Positions 1 to 9,600 of a stretch of 64,000 bases of DNA are shown in pieces. Positions within the stretch are counted from its first letter, which is position 1. Each line of letters begins with the position of its first letter. The position numbers were made by a program, and so were the translations under genes. The DNA is taken from positions 1,860,001-1,924,000 of the forward strand of contig BSBM01000190.1 in the NCBI GenBank assembly GCA_027924585.1, written 5' to 3'. A model generated the notes under the pieces. The model was not told the DNA's origin. It saw only the letters and a program-made list of their open reading frames with translations, and did not search any database. This DNA comes from Larix kaempferi. Taxonomy: Eukaryota > Streptophyta > Pinopsida > Pinales > Pinaceae.

Positions 1-206
1 AATATAAATGTCCTCTTCCTCATTGACAATCGAATTTTAAATTTTGTCCGACTTGAACACACTATACATACTAGTTTACATAAATATGTCTTTTTCCTTG
101 GATTTTACATAAATATGTCATTTAGTATTCTTGGTTTGTGATGCGACCGCTATGCTTTATAAATTAACAACTTTAGTTGCTTCACAATCAGAAGCATACT
201 TTTGTC

Positions 207-575
207 TTATTCTCTCATAATGCTGAGAGAGATCGACATTGTGGCCGCCATGAGAAAATATGTGGCCATCAGAGATGCGTGCAAATATCTTATAGCCAAA
301 TTTTCCTGGTGCTCTTTAGGAACTACGAATATACTTGCTGCTAAACACTCCTTTATTGATGATGACGGAATAACCTCACATATGATCACTACATAAAAAC
401 CTTTCTTATGCATGCCATTCATCCAATGATCTCCCGTTGAATCAGTTGAATATAGCGCAGAAAGTGCAAAGCTGTTGGCCAAATAAATACCATCCCCCAG
501 ACGATTTCCAGTAGACATTAATTTTGTGTTGCTTAAGCACCGCAAGCCGTTTCTGTCAATGACAACGCAACGCAT
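207..575 (-). pseudogene. PARP-like ADP-ribosyltransferase catalytic fragment, copy A
   Basis: The minus-strand frame contains GNRLGDGIYLANSF followed by SALYS. This matches the G-x-GIY-x-A...S-x-x-Y signature of poly(ADP-ribose) polymerase catalytic domains, which transfer ADP-ribose from NAD+ to proteins. Further on, FYVVIICEV and IRYL resemble the later beta strands of that fold. A good acceptor (CAG at 553-555 on the minus strand) suggests the exon starts at 552. The histidine motif (HGS/HGT) expected upstream is not visible, and nothing resembling a full 200-residue domain can be assembled. This may be the last exons of a gene with widely spaced introns or, more likely, a fragment. A duplicate lies at 30583-30951. 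Confidence 0.5.
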
Positions 576-866
576 TAGTATAATCTTGTACAGTATTGAA
601 TAACTTTATAATTATTTTGATATTATAGCTAGTAAACGGATACACATACCTCAGAATTGAATACCAGTTTTCACTGGGACTTCAATGAAAACCAAATCTG
701 GAAACTTCATGCTTGTTTCTAGACGTAGACACAGCGTCGCTATCAGGAGTATCCTGAAGCACCGCGAACTGATGAAACTGCGAAAGTTTTAGAATTTTGT
801 CATCGTCATCAGATGGAAATATAAGCGACTGTCTGTTCGTACTCAAGATGAATCTAAGAACCTTAT

Positions 867-1285
867 GTGGAAGCTGCCAAACTTACTTCCCAAAATATTC
901 CTCCCAGTTTTTGGGCTGATTCCCCCTCGGTGGTAGACAACCATGATTTCGCCAGCATTGCCTTCAACTCAGCTTCATCCGCGGATAATCTCATCTCCCT
1001 AACTGAAGGGAACGATTTTATAATATTGACCAATTACTCTCTGAAGATAAATAAACCTTGCACCACCTGAGAATGCCATCTCTTATGTTCTCGTCACAGG
1101 GCATTACAACGGGTCGAGCCTGATCGCACCTTTTATTGGCCTCATCTATAAGTTGGTCAAAATAACTGTTTTTCAGGCCAATGGCCCTGGTATTAGCGGC
1201 TTCGACATCCTTAGCGAGGGTCCTCTGCATCTTCACAAGTCGAACATGTTCATCTCCAGCAGCTTCACGAGTACTATCGACTAAT
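867..1285 (-). other. Possible upstream coding segment of the PARP-like fragment, copy A
   Basis: Two open minus-strand stretches look protein-like. About 1052-1281 is rich in charged helix-forming residues (KMQRTLAKDVEAAN, then FDQLIDEANKRC). About 890-1030 reads MRLSADEAELKAMLAKSWL. They are in different frames and are separated by a stop at about 1043, with no convincing intron between them, so the region is probably degenerate. I do not recognise the family. Its position upstream of the PARP-like exon on the same strand is the only reason to link them. Copy B matches almost exactly, with one codon change near 31654 (Asp to Asn). Confidence 0.25.
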
Positions 1286-1325
1286 GGCAGCCATAAAAAG
1301 GACGGTGTCAAGGAGTGGCGCGGGC

Positions 1326-1384
1326 ATTTCAAAATTCAGAATTCAAAATTCAAACGCGGGCAAATCAAAATTCAAAATTCAAAA
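1326..1384. repeat. Short tandem repeat (TTCAAAA-type units)
   Basis: Repeated units of the type AAAATTC appear in two clusters separated by an ACGCGGGCAAATC spacer. Copy B (31702-31768) has one more 9-bp unit, so the tract has slipped since the duplication. Confidence 0.8.
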
Positions 1385-1611
1385 GAGAACGGTGAAGCCC
1401 GGCTGTTACAAGTGGCAGATGAGACTTCCGGCTACGGCGATCTCTTTGAGCCTCGCGCAGCAATGACCAAATCCAGATGGCAAAATGGCTATGGCATGAG
1501 GCATGATGCCTCCATTTTTCCGGCAAAGTGTCCATGTCCTACGGCGCTGACATACCATTAGACCCCCACAACAAGAGCATTAAACACTCTGCTACAGGTC
1601 GATATTGATTG

Positions 1612-1762
1612 CCCGAAGTTTTAGGCAGAAAACCTGTTCCAATTATTGTCCTCGGCCTGTGGTCCCCTCTGACATGCTTCCCAACGTACGAGACGACAGG
1701 CTTGCTTTTGCTTTCAAGTCACGAGGAACCGACGAAGTTTTAGGCAGAAAACCTGTTCCAAG
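1612..1762 (+). repeat. Pair of direct repeats about 28 bp long
   Basis: The segment beginning GAAGTTTTAGGCAGAAAACC occurs at about 1612-1640 and again at about 1734-1762, about 122 bp apart. Both are retained in copy B (about 31995 and 32117). No function is evident. Confidence 0.8.
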
Positions 1763-1789
1763 ATTTTATAGTTTATTTAAGATTTATTA

Positions 1790-3266
1790 AACATTGACAT
1801 TATATTTTTTAATATTTTAGTTTGATAGTGTTATTGTTGTTTTTTTAATTTATTAGAGTTATAAAAATTTCAAAAAGTTGTGGATTATATGAAATTTTGT
1901 TGATAATGTTTGATCTATTCACTATTAAGTGTTTCAAGTACTTTTTGTTAAGTTCTGGTAATTAGAGTACGGACAAAACTAATGATTGATAAAGGTAGAT
2001 TTTAATAAATAAAAATATCAAAATTTATATTTATTTTGGAAAGATATAAAAGATGTATGCTATAAGAGTGAAAATGTGAATAATTTGACATTTACATATT
2101 TAAAATTAAAGTTAAATATTATGTTTTCTAGCTTAATTTTATAATTATAAATTTGAATAATTCAAAGTCTATTGTTAATGTGATTATTTGTACAATTTCT
2201 AAAGATTTAAATATATGTTTTTGAGGCAAATTTTATATATATCTCTCGTATTCTTCTACTCTCCATTTATTTGTTAATGCGCTCTACTTTCCATTTTTTT
2301 TAATTCTCTTTGTTTATAATTTTTTTGAATGATTAACACATCATCTCTTTCAAAATGTGTTTGGCACACAATTTACTTTCTTTTTTCGGAGGCTAAACTA
2401 ACTTGATATGTGCTATTGTAATATATAAAGCATAGATTGAGTAATATTTTTTTTTTTTAACTAGATTTTTAAATAATTGCATTTAAAAGTATATGTTTAG
2501 TATATTAAAGTTGTTTTTGTAAATGTTTGATATTTGATAGCTTTAACTATTTGAGTGTCATGAATATGACTAATATGTCAAAGAGCTTTTATTCATTATT
2601 AGTTTATTTTAAAATGGTTTTGAAGACTTTTAATCATTGGTTTATTTTAAAAGGTTTTGAAGACTTCAATTCACGCTTGTAACATCATCAATGCTTTATT
2701 AATGGTTAGTAACACCTAGATCTTTCTATCTCGATTTCAAATTTTAAAGGTCTGAAGTAGTACCAGTGCATTTCTCTATTGCTTTTAGGCTATACTTAAA
2801 CAATACATTATTACCGATGTTTGAGATTATATACTTCAACTACTTAAACAATACATTATTACCTATGTTTGAGATTATATACTTCAACTTTTAAAGGCCT
2901 ACAGTAGTGGAGCATTTCTCTATTGCTTTTAGGCTATATATAAATAATACATTATTACTAATGTTTGAGATTCTATATTACTGATATTTAGAACGACTAC
3001 ACCAAATATTTTGTCCATTATCTGTATATAGAGGGTGTATTTTGGGAATGGTTTCAAATGTTTCATAACTATTTTAGCTTTTAACTTTGGACTATGTACA
3101 ACTATTACATTAAAACATTTCTAAATTATTTCATTAAATCATTTCTAGGAGGTAGGTATTAATTTAACTTGTTAGAAATTTACTCATTTATCCAATTTAA
3201 TAAAAAAACATATTAACTCATTTCTTGCTCCTTTAATCATGGCTGCCAAGTGCATTGTGGAGGAAT
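1790..3266. other. AT-rich intergenic DNA with local tandem repeats, copy A
   Basis: No coding segment is recognisable. About 2757-2975 holds a tandem duplication in which a roughly 47-bp unit starting CTTAAACAATACATTATTAC occurs twice, with a diverged third copy. A 35-bp direct repeat lies at 2601-2665. The same structure is present in copy B (32173-33650). Confidence 0.7.
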
Positions 3267-3500
3267 TCAAATTTATGAAAATTGGATAGTGGGACAAAGG
3301 GCTAAGGAGGTTTTTATTATATTTGTGTTCAAATTACATAAATTTGGATCTATTTCAATATTTATTTTGAGGTAGTTAACATATTATGCTATTTGACAGG
3401 GTTTTGAATATTTTTCAATATGTGTATGCACAAAAAGTTTTTTAGATTTTTGCCTTTGTTTTTCTTTGTTATAATAAGCATAATTATTTGAAAGTTTGAA

Positions 3501-3637
3501 TTTTATTTTTTAACTAGGTAAAGAAACTAGCGGGCGTGTGGGAGCGAAAGCTCCTCGAGGCCATGGGTCTTGGGGTCGATCCCGGGAGGAGACGGCCACA
3601 ACCAACAGCCCCAGCCACCTGCCTATAACAAGGACCC
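3501..3637 (-). mobile_element. Short SINE-like element, 137 bp, with 13-bp target-site duplication
   Basis: The element is flanked on both sides by TTGAAAGTTTGAA (3488-3500 and 3638-3650), a perfect 13-bp duplication. It starts on the plus strand with a T-rich tract, which is an A-rich 3' tail for a minus-strand element. It is GC-rich compared with its surroundings and contains a B-box-like GGGTCGATCCC palindrome. A related copy sits at the same place in the neighbouring tandem unit (about 4567-4708). Length and structure fit a small tRNA-derived SINE; the A box is uncertain. Confidence 0.7.
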
Positions 3638-4058
3638 TTGAAAGTTTGAAACTTCATTTCGGAATGGGGTAGTAAGATGATATAAATTTTTAATAAAATA
3701 TATAGAAGATAAGTTAAGCATTAGAGTGTAATTTGAGCGGCAGAGAGGAAAGCAGATCACCATCTGCTGGTGAAAGTCGATAGGAATCGACAATGGAAAC
3801 AACCACCATTGAAAAGGCAACCGATATGGAGAAACGGGCACGGGCGAGTGGAGATATGGATAAATGGCCACGAGTGGAAATATGGATAAACGACCACGAG
3901 TGGAGATATGGAACCCACCGACAGTGGTTTAAAAAGAAGGTTGGCACACACTAACGTGGCATAATTGGAGTGACTTTACAGAATTGGAGTAACATGGCCA
4001 ATATTCATGATGGATATTGTTATTCATTAATCAACATTAATTAAATTAAGTAACACAC

Positions 4059-4286
4059 TTTTTTTTTTAAACTAGGGGAATCAACAACTAGAGACTGGGC
4101 TGGTACTCGTGTGACACAGGGTCTAGGGATTCAATCCCGCTACCACTATACCCCTAGGTGCCCCACAACCACCCACAAGCATGGGACACGAGTAAGCCCA
4201 TGTGTGATTTGAACTCGTGACCTCTGTTTACAACATGTGACTTCATATCAAGCAAATCGCCAATGAGCCACACCCGCGCGGGCTTC
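4059..4286 (-). mobile_element. tRNA-derived SINE, 228 bp, with 11-bp target-site duplication
   Basis: Perfect AAGTAACACAC duplications flank the element (4048-4058 and 4287-4297). On the minus strand it begins GCCCGCGCGGGTGTGGCTC, with an A-box-like TGGCTCATTGG, then a B-box-like GGTCACGAGTTCAAATC at 4206-4222 about 45 nt later. It ends in a short poly(A) tail next to the second duplication. These are the hallmarks of a pol III SINE mobilised by LINE machinery. The empty site, with a single AAGTAACACAC, is preserved in the adjacent tandem unit at about 5091-5101. Confidence 0.9.
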
Positions 4287-4566
4287 AAGTAACACACATT
4301 TGGCTCTTAATACTTGCAAGGAATTTATGCTATCAAATTTATGAAAATTGGATAGTGGGACAAAGTGCTAAGGAGGTTTTTGTTATATTTGTGTTCAAAT
4401 CACAAAAAATTGGATCTATTTCAATATTTATTTTGAGGTAGTTAACATATTCTGCTATTTGACACGGTTTCGAATATTTTTCAATATGCGTATGCACAAA
4501 AAGTTTCTCAAACTTTTGCTTATTTTTTCTCTGTTATAATAAGCATAATCATTTGAAAGTTTGAAA

Positions 4567-4708
4567 CTTTTTTTTTTCAGCTAGGTAGAGAAATTGGTGT
4601 GCGCGTGGGAGTGAAAGCACCTCGAGGCCATGGGTCTTGGGGTCTATCCCGGGTGGGGACGACCACAACCGACCGCCCCAGCCACCCGCCTATAAGGGCG
4701 ACCCCTGA
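4567..4708 (-). mobile_element. Second copy of the 137-bp SINE-like element
   Basis: It is homologous to 3501-3637, with the same order: T-rich start, CTAGGTAGAGAAA, CATGGGTCTTGGGGTC, then a GGGCGACCCC end. It sits at the equivalent place of tandem unit 2. The downstream target-site duplication seen in unit 1 is lost here. It was probably copied by the internal tandem duplication rather than inserted separately. Confidence 0.65.
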
Positions 4709-5139
4709 AATGGGGTAGTAAGATGATATAAATTTTTAATAAAATATATAGAAGATAGGTTAAGCATTAGAGTGTAATTTGAGCGGCGGAGAGGAAAGCA
4801 AATCACCATCTGCTGGTGAATGCCGATAGGAATCGGCAATGGAAATGACCACCAGTGAAAAGGCAACCAATTTGGAGAAACGAGCGTGGGGAGTGGAAAT
4901 ATGGATAAATGACCACGAGAGGAAATATGGATAAACGACCACGAGTGGAGATATGGAACCCATCGACAGTGGTTTAAAAAGAAGGCCGGCACACACTAAC
5001 GTGGCATAATTGGAGCGACTTTACAGAATTGGAGTAACGTGGCCAACATTCATGATAGATATTGTTATTCATTAATCAACATTAATTAAATCAAGTAACA
5101 CACGTTTGGCTCTTAATACTGGCAAGGAATTTATGCTAT

Positions 5140-6130
5140 CAAATCTTCATCATCAATTTGGTGGAGATGACTATGAATATTCCTCATTATGAAATCAGAA
5201 CCACACAATTCATAAATACAATTAAAAGCATGCAACCCTTATCCATGTATTGAAATAAGTTTATATATCTTAATATATAATAAATTTTAATATACTAAGA
5301 TTTAGAGTCAAATAAAAAATTATTAAAAAAATAAAACCAAATAAAAACGTATTAAACAAATCATAAAATAAAAAATAAAACTCAACATAAATCCATTTTA
5401 AATCTAGATCTATCAAGCATTTAGATTAATCAAATTTCTCAAAGTGTATGTAAAAAATTTAAAATTAAAAAAATTACATCTCAAATTTTTGCATCGAGTG
5501 AAACGAGGTGCTCTACAGCCCAGTATGGGGGAGATATGTAACGTTACATCTAATAAAACGTAAAAATGTAGCATTACATCTAATAAAACGTAAAATATGA
5601 TTGGGCATAAAAAGAAGTAAAAAAAAGTAAACGGTAAAGTAAAGTAAAGTAAAAAGAAGAAAGTAAAGTAAAGTAAAGTAAGTATGGGGGAGATGTTGTA
5701 ACATTTGTGATATAATGTTTGTTAATAACAAAATAATTAAAAAAATTCATGTCCACTCATAAAAAAAATTATGGAAAATATTTTTAAAAAATCCATGTTG
5801 TTTCATAAAATAAAATAGTATGAAAAGTAATTAAAAACTTAAAACTTAAACCTTAAACCCGGATCTATCAATCAAGAGATCAAATTTCTTGAGTTTGAAT
5901 TTTAAAAAAAGAAATATACCTCAAGAAATTGAATCCCTCTCGATGCTTTATAGATACAAGTTTAAGATGGATCTATCCTGATTGTTAATCTTAAATTTTT
6001 TACATACATCTCAAAAAATTTAAAATTTAATCCTTATCTTGCTAGATCCAAGAAATTTTACCCTATATTGATAGATACATAAATCCCTAGAGATATAAAA
6101 TAACCCTTAACCCGAAATTCTCTGGAAAAT
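5140..6130. other. AT-rich non-coding DNA with AAAGT microsatellite, copy A
   Basis: No gene is recognisable. A pentanucleotide AAAGT/AAGTA microsatellite occupies about 5634-5682. Just upstream (5540-5600) a 22-bp segment (TTACATCTAATAAAACGTAA and 2 more bases) is repeated twice, and GTATGGGGGAGAT occurs on both sides of the tract. Copy B (about 35525-36490) carries an 11-bp insertion near 35920 and lacks about 40 bp near 36395. Confidence 0.7.
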
Positions 6131-6200
6131 AATTTTGGAAAATAAATACCATCATCCAAACAAAAATAAATACGCAATACATAATAATAGAGAGTGTATT

Positions 6201-6373
6201 TTACCGGTCAGAGCACTCTTTCGTGAACCCGGAAATTGCGTTAGTTGTTTCACTGGGTTGCCTATATATACCAGCGCAGTCTTTCAAGGCCTCATGAATC
6301 TCAGGATCTCTTCCGTTAGCCTTTTGGTTCGGCCTGCTTTTTCTGCATTGAGCAGGCATTGATTTATCCATAT
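6201..6373 (-). other. Candidate minus-strand exon, unknown family, copy A
   Basis: The minus strand shows a pyrimidine-rich TTTTACAG acceptor, an open stretch of about 57 codons (rich in charged residues, including DPEIHEALKDC) and a GTAAAA donor at the end. It lies about 290 bp upstream of the prolyl oligopeptidase start, in divergent orientation. The match in copy B (36561-36733) has about six differences here, several changing amino acids, which is far more than in the peptidase exons. It is therefore either a degenerate exon or a chance open frame. I do not recognise it. Confidence 0.25.
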
Positions 6374-6662
6374 CTGTAAAAGAAAACATCATTTTACATC
6401 ATCTGTATGAAACTCAGAGCCTTTCCTGGTGCATTCTGTTGTTTGGGCATTGCCAATAGTACTTTATGACTCACTTCTATTCACATTTTTGCGTATTGTT
6501 CCCATAAATGAACTGGGTTTTATAAACATGTTCGTTATTACTGATTACATATCTATGTACCAATGCAGGTTCGTTTCGAAGGGCACTCTTCTGAGTACAA
6601 AGAGCAGTTGGCCCACATTTATTAACCGTTCGGTTAGGCTGTGCCAAGCTGCTGATCGTAAT

Positions 6663-9600
6663 ATGGGTTCTTTACCATGTGAGGAACGATTGGAGTATCC
6701 AGGAGTGAGTAGGGATGAATCTGTGGTGGACAATTATCATGGGGTGCTTGTACATGATCCTTATCGATGGTAAGCTTCTTCTGCACTAAATTTTGGAAGA
6801 TTCGTAGCTGCTTCGAGCTGTTTTTTAATGACATGAGCCCTACCCTGTGGATTGCACCGTTAAGTCTAAGTCACCTGCAATTAGCCTTAGGCTCCTTTAG
6901 CCATCTTCGTAACAAATATTTTCCTTGGAAGATACCTATGATATATATTTTTCATTTTTATCTTTCAGAGAAAGTGCTTCCAAAAAATGTCACCAGGGGC
7001 TTCCTTCGTCTTCTATCCTTCCGAGATCTCCCAACATTTGCGCCAGCCTTATCCTTTAAACTCATGCCAAATGGGTAGGGCAGATCACAGTGAGATTGGA
7101 ACCCTGGTGAATGACTTATCCCTTCATTGACCTTACCAAAATGCCCTATTTTATTTTTTTGGTGAGTAAACCCTAATTGACTGGAGAGGGTTCAGAACTC
7201 TTCGCAATATCATATTTACAAGCAGAACACCTTTGCCTAAGAAGCCACAATTCCATCAAAGTCACTCGTCTCATCTGCAAGGACTACATTAGCATGGGAT
7301 CACCATTAACAGTGGCCTGTAAACCAATGCCCTTTTTGGTCAGCAAACCCCTCTTGATTGGAGAAGGTATAGAACTCATTTCAATATCATTAGTTTTACA
7401 GTAAGAAGAACTTTAGCTAAGAATCTGTGACTTAGGGGTATCTATTCTGTCAAACTCACCCAAGACTTTTTTTTATCTTATTTGCAAGACTGCATTAGGA
7501 TGGGGGACACCATTAACAGCACTTCTGCATTTGCACAGAGTGTTAATTACATTAATATGACCTGACAAGTCTGGAGAACTTGATCAACCACGTTATCAAG
7601 GGTAGCATGGCTACTGCACTTTGAACCGGGCTTGTTTTCATGTCAAGTGCTTCAACTTACCACAAGACCACAGCTGGAAGAGTCTGAACCAATGCCCTGT
7701 TGGCAAACCAATGCAGATTTTTCCAATTGAAATTTTAGAATAGTTACTGATTCAAGTTTTTCTGCCAGGCTGGAAGACCCTGATTCAAAGGATGCGAAGG
7801 ATTTTGTTGAGAAGCAAGTGGCCTTAACTGAATCCTTACTACCGACTTGTGAGACAAGAGAGAAACTTAGTGAGCGCATCACAGCCCTTTTTGACCATCC
7901 TAGATATGAGTGTCCATTCAAACGTGGCGATAAGTACTTCTATTTCTTCAACACTGGACTTCAAGCTCAGAGTGTTCTTTATATTCAGGTATATTTCAAA
8001 ATCTGAAAAGAGATTGATAGGGATATTTTGTAAGGGCATGGTTTGAAGGAATGTTGTCAGCTTCTTTCTGAATATGAATAAGTCATTTGTGAAAAGTTGA
8101 CTTGTTGCTTGAGCACATCTTTATTTGTTTGTTAATAATTTGGTAGGTCATTTTTTCTTTTCTTTGTTTCTTTCTTATTCTCTTTTATTTTGCATATTAG
8201 TGGGGGGAAGGGGTTAAATCTGATTTTGCTTTTTGTTTTCTTAATCTATTACATTCAGGATAAGTTGGAAGCAGAAGCAGAGGTCTTGCTTGACCCTAAC
8301 AAGCTGAGTGAAGATGGAACAGTGGCATTAAACATTTCTGAAGTCAGTGAAGATGCAGAATTCTTGGCAGTTGGCTTAAGTACCAGTGGCAGTGACTGGG
8401 TGAACATCAAGGTTATCAGGGTGGCAGATAAGAGTACAGAACCTGATTCTCTTTCATGGGTAAGTTTTTCCCTCTTATCAAGCATCCTTTGAATCATTCC
8501 ATGAGTAAGCATTTTGGAGGACTTAACCAGCAAAGAATTCTGGTTAACACATGGCAAGCTGGTGCCGGTGAAAGTTTTAGCCGACCGAGAACATCTGATA
8601 AGTTACAATATGAGTCTCATGTAATCTTAGGTGTAAGCAACATAATTTTTTTTAAGTTCAAGTTTCCATTACTTGTGGTAAAAATTTCTCCACTTCAACA
8701 TTGGAAGTAACAAATGACTGAAATTTGTCAATTATCTTCTAGGAGAGAGAGAAAGGGATATAGGGACTATTTTTTCACATACTGTTTCATTGCGCCAGCT
8801 CACATATATCAGGCAGTCATAAGTTGCTTGGATTTTTTTTTATTGGATATATATGGTTGTTTTTTAAGTGTATTCCTCATGTTAGGTTTTTGCAATTATC
8901 ACCAGGTGAAATTTTCTTCAATTGCTTGGACTCATGACAACAAAGGCTTTTTTTACAGCCGTTATCCAGCACCCAAGTTCGTACTTCGTACTGTTTTTCA
9001 CATGAGAGTGTTGCTTATGTACCTTATCACAGTTGCTTGTTTACTTTCTTGTACTTATGTACTTTATCACAGTTACTTATTTCCTTTCCTGACATTCACT
9101 TGTTTTGTCCTGATAGAGGAGGTATAGATGCAGGAACAGAAACAAATATCAATCTTGATCATCAACTATTTTATCATTTCTTGGGCACCAATCAATCTGA
9201 AGATATTCTCTGCTGGAAAGATTCAGAACATCCCAAGTGGACAGTTAGATCTCAAATAACTGAAGATGGAAAGGTTGGTGGGATATTATGTGCTGTGTTT
9301 CTGATAAAATATGGCATCTTAGATATTTTTATAGATGGCTATTTTAATTTTTTGGTTATAGAATATCGTTTTCCTTTTGCTTACACTCATGGACTCTTGC
9401 AGCTTCTTGTACATAATCTGCAGTTGGCATTCTTGCATGCTTTTGTGACTGTTCACAACATATAAAAGGCCTTCAAGTCAAACTTTTTATGAGTCAAGGC
9501 TTGTTCTTAGACGAGGTTTTGCAATTTCTTTGGTGTCATGTTTATTAGGAATACTTTATTTGGCTTCATTGTGTTTCAAAATAAACAAAATGAGTGTTGT

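Larger units (their letters stand above)
3267..5140. repeat. Internal tandem duplication (about 1.07 kb + 0.81 kb), copy A
   Basis: The sequence from about 3267 (AAATTTATGAAAATTGGATA) recurs from about 4334, and both units end with a segment containing GGAATTTATGCTATCAAA. Unit 1 is longer because it alone carries the 228-bp SINE at 4059-4286; unit 2 has the empty site near 5091-5101. Both units contain the 137-bp SINE-like element. Copy B has the same arrangement at about 33651-35524. Confidence 0.9.

Noticed and set aside
4200-4286. tRNA gene with A and B boxes
   Set aside because: It is flanked by 11-bp target-site duplications and a poly(A) tail, and is therefore part of the SINE.
5634-5682. 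Regulatory element made of AAAGT repeats
   Set aside because: It is an ordinary pentanucleotide microsatellite, far from any gene start.
7177-7404. Possible extra exon in intron 1 of prolyl oligopeptidase
   Set aside because: It is part of a non-coding local tandem duplication, and the known protein reads straight from exon 1 to exon 2 across the GT-AG intron.
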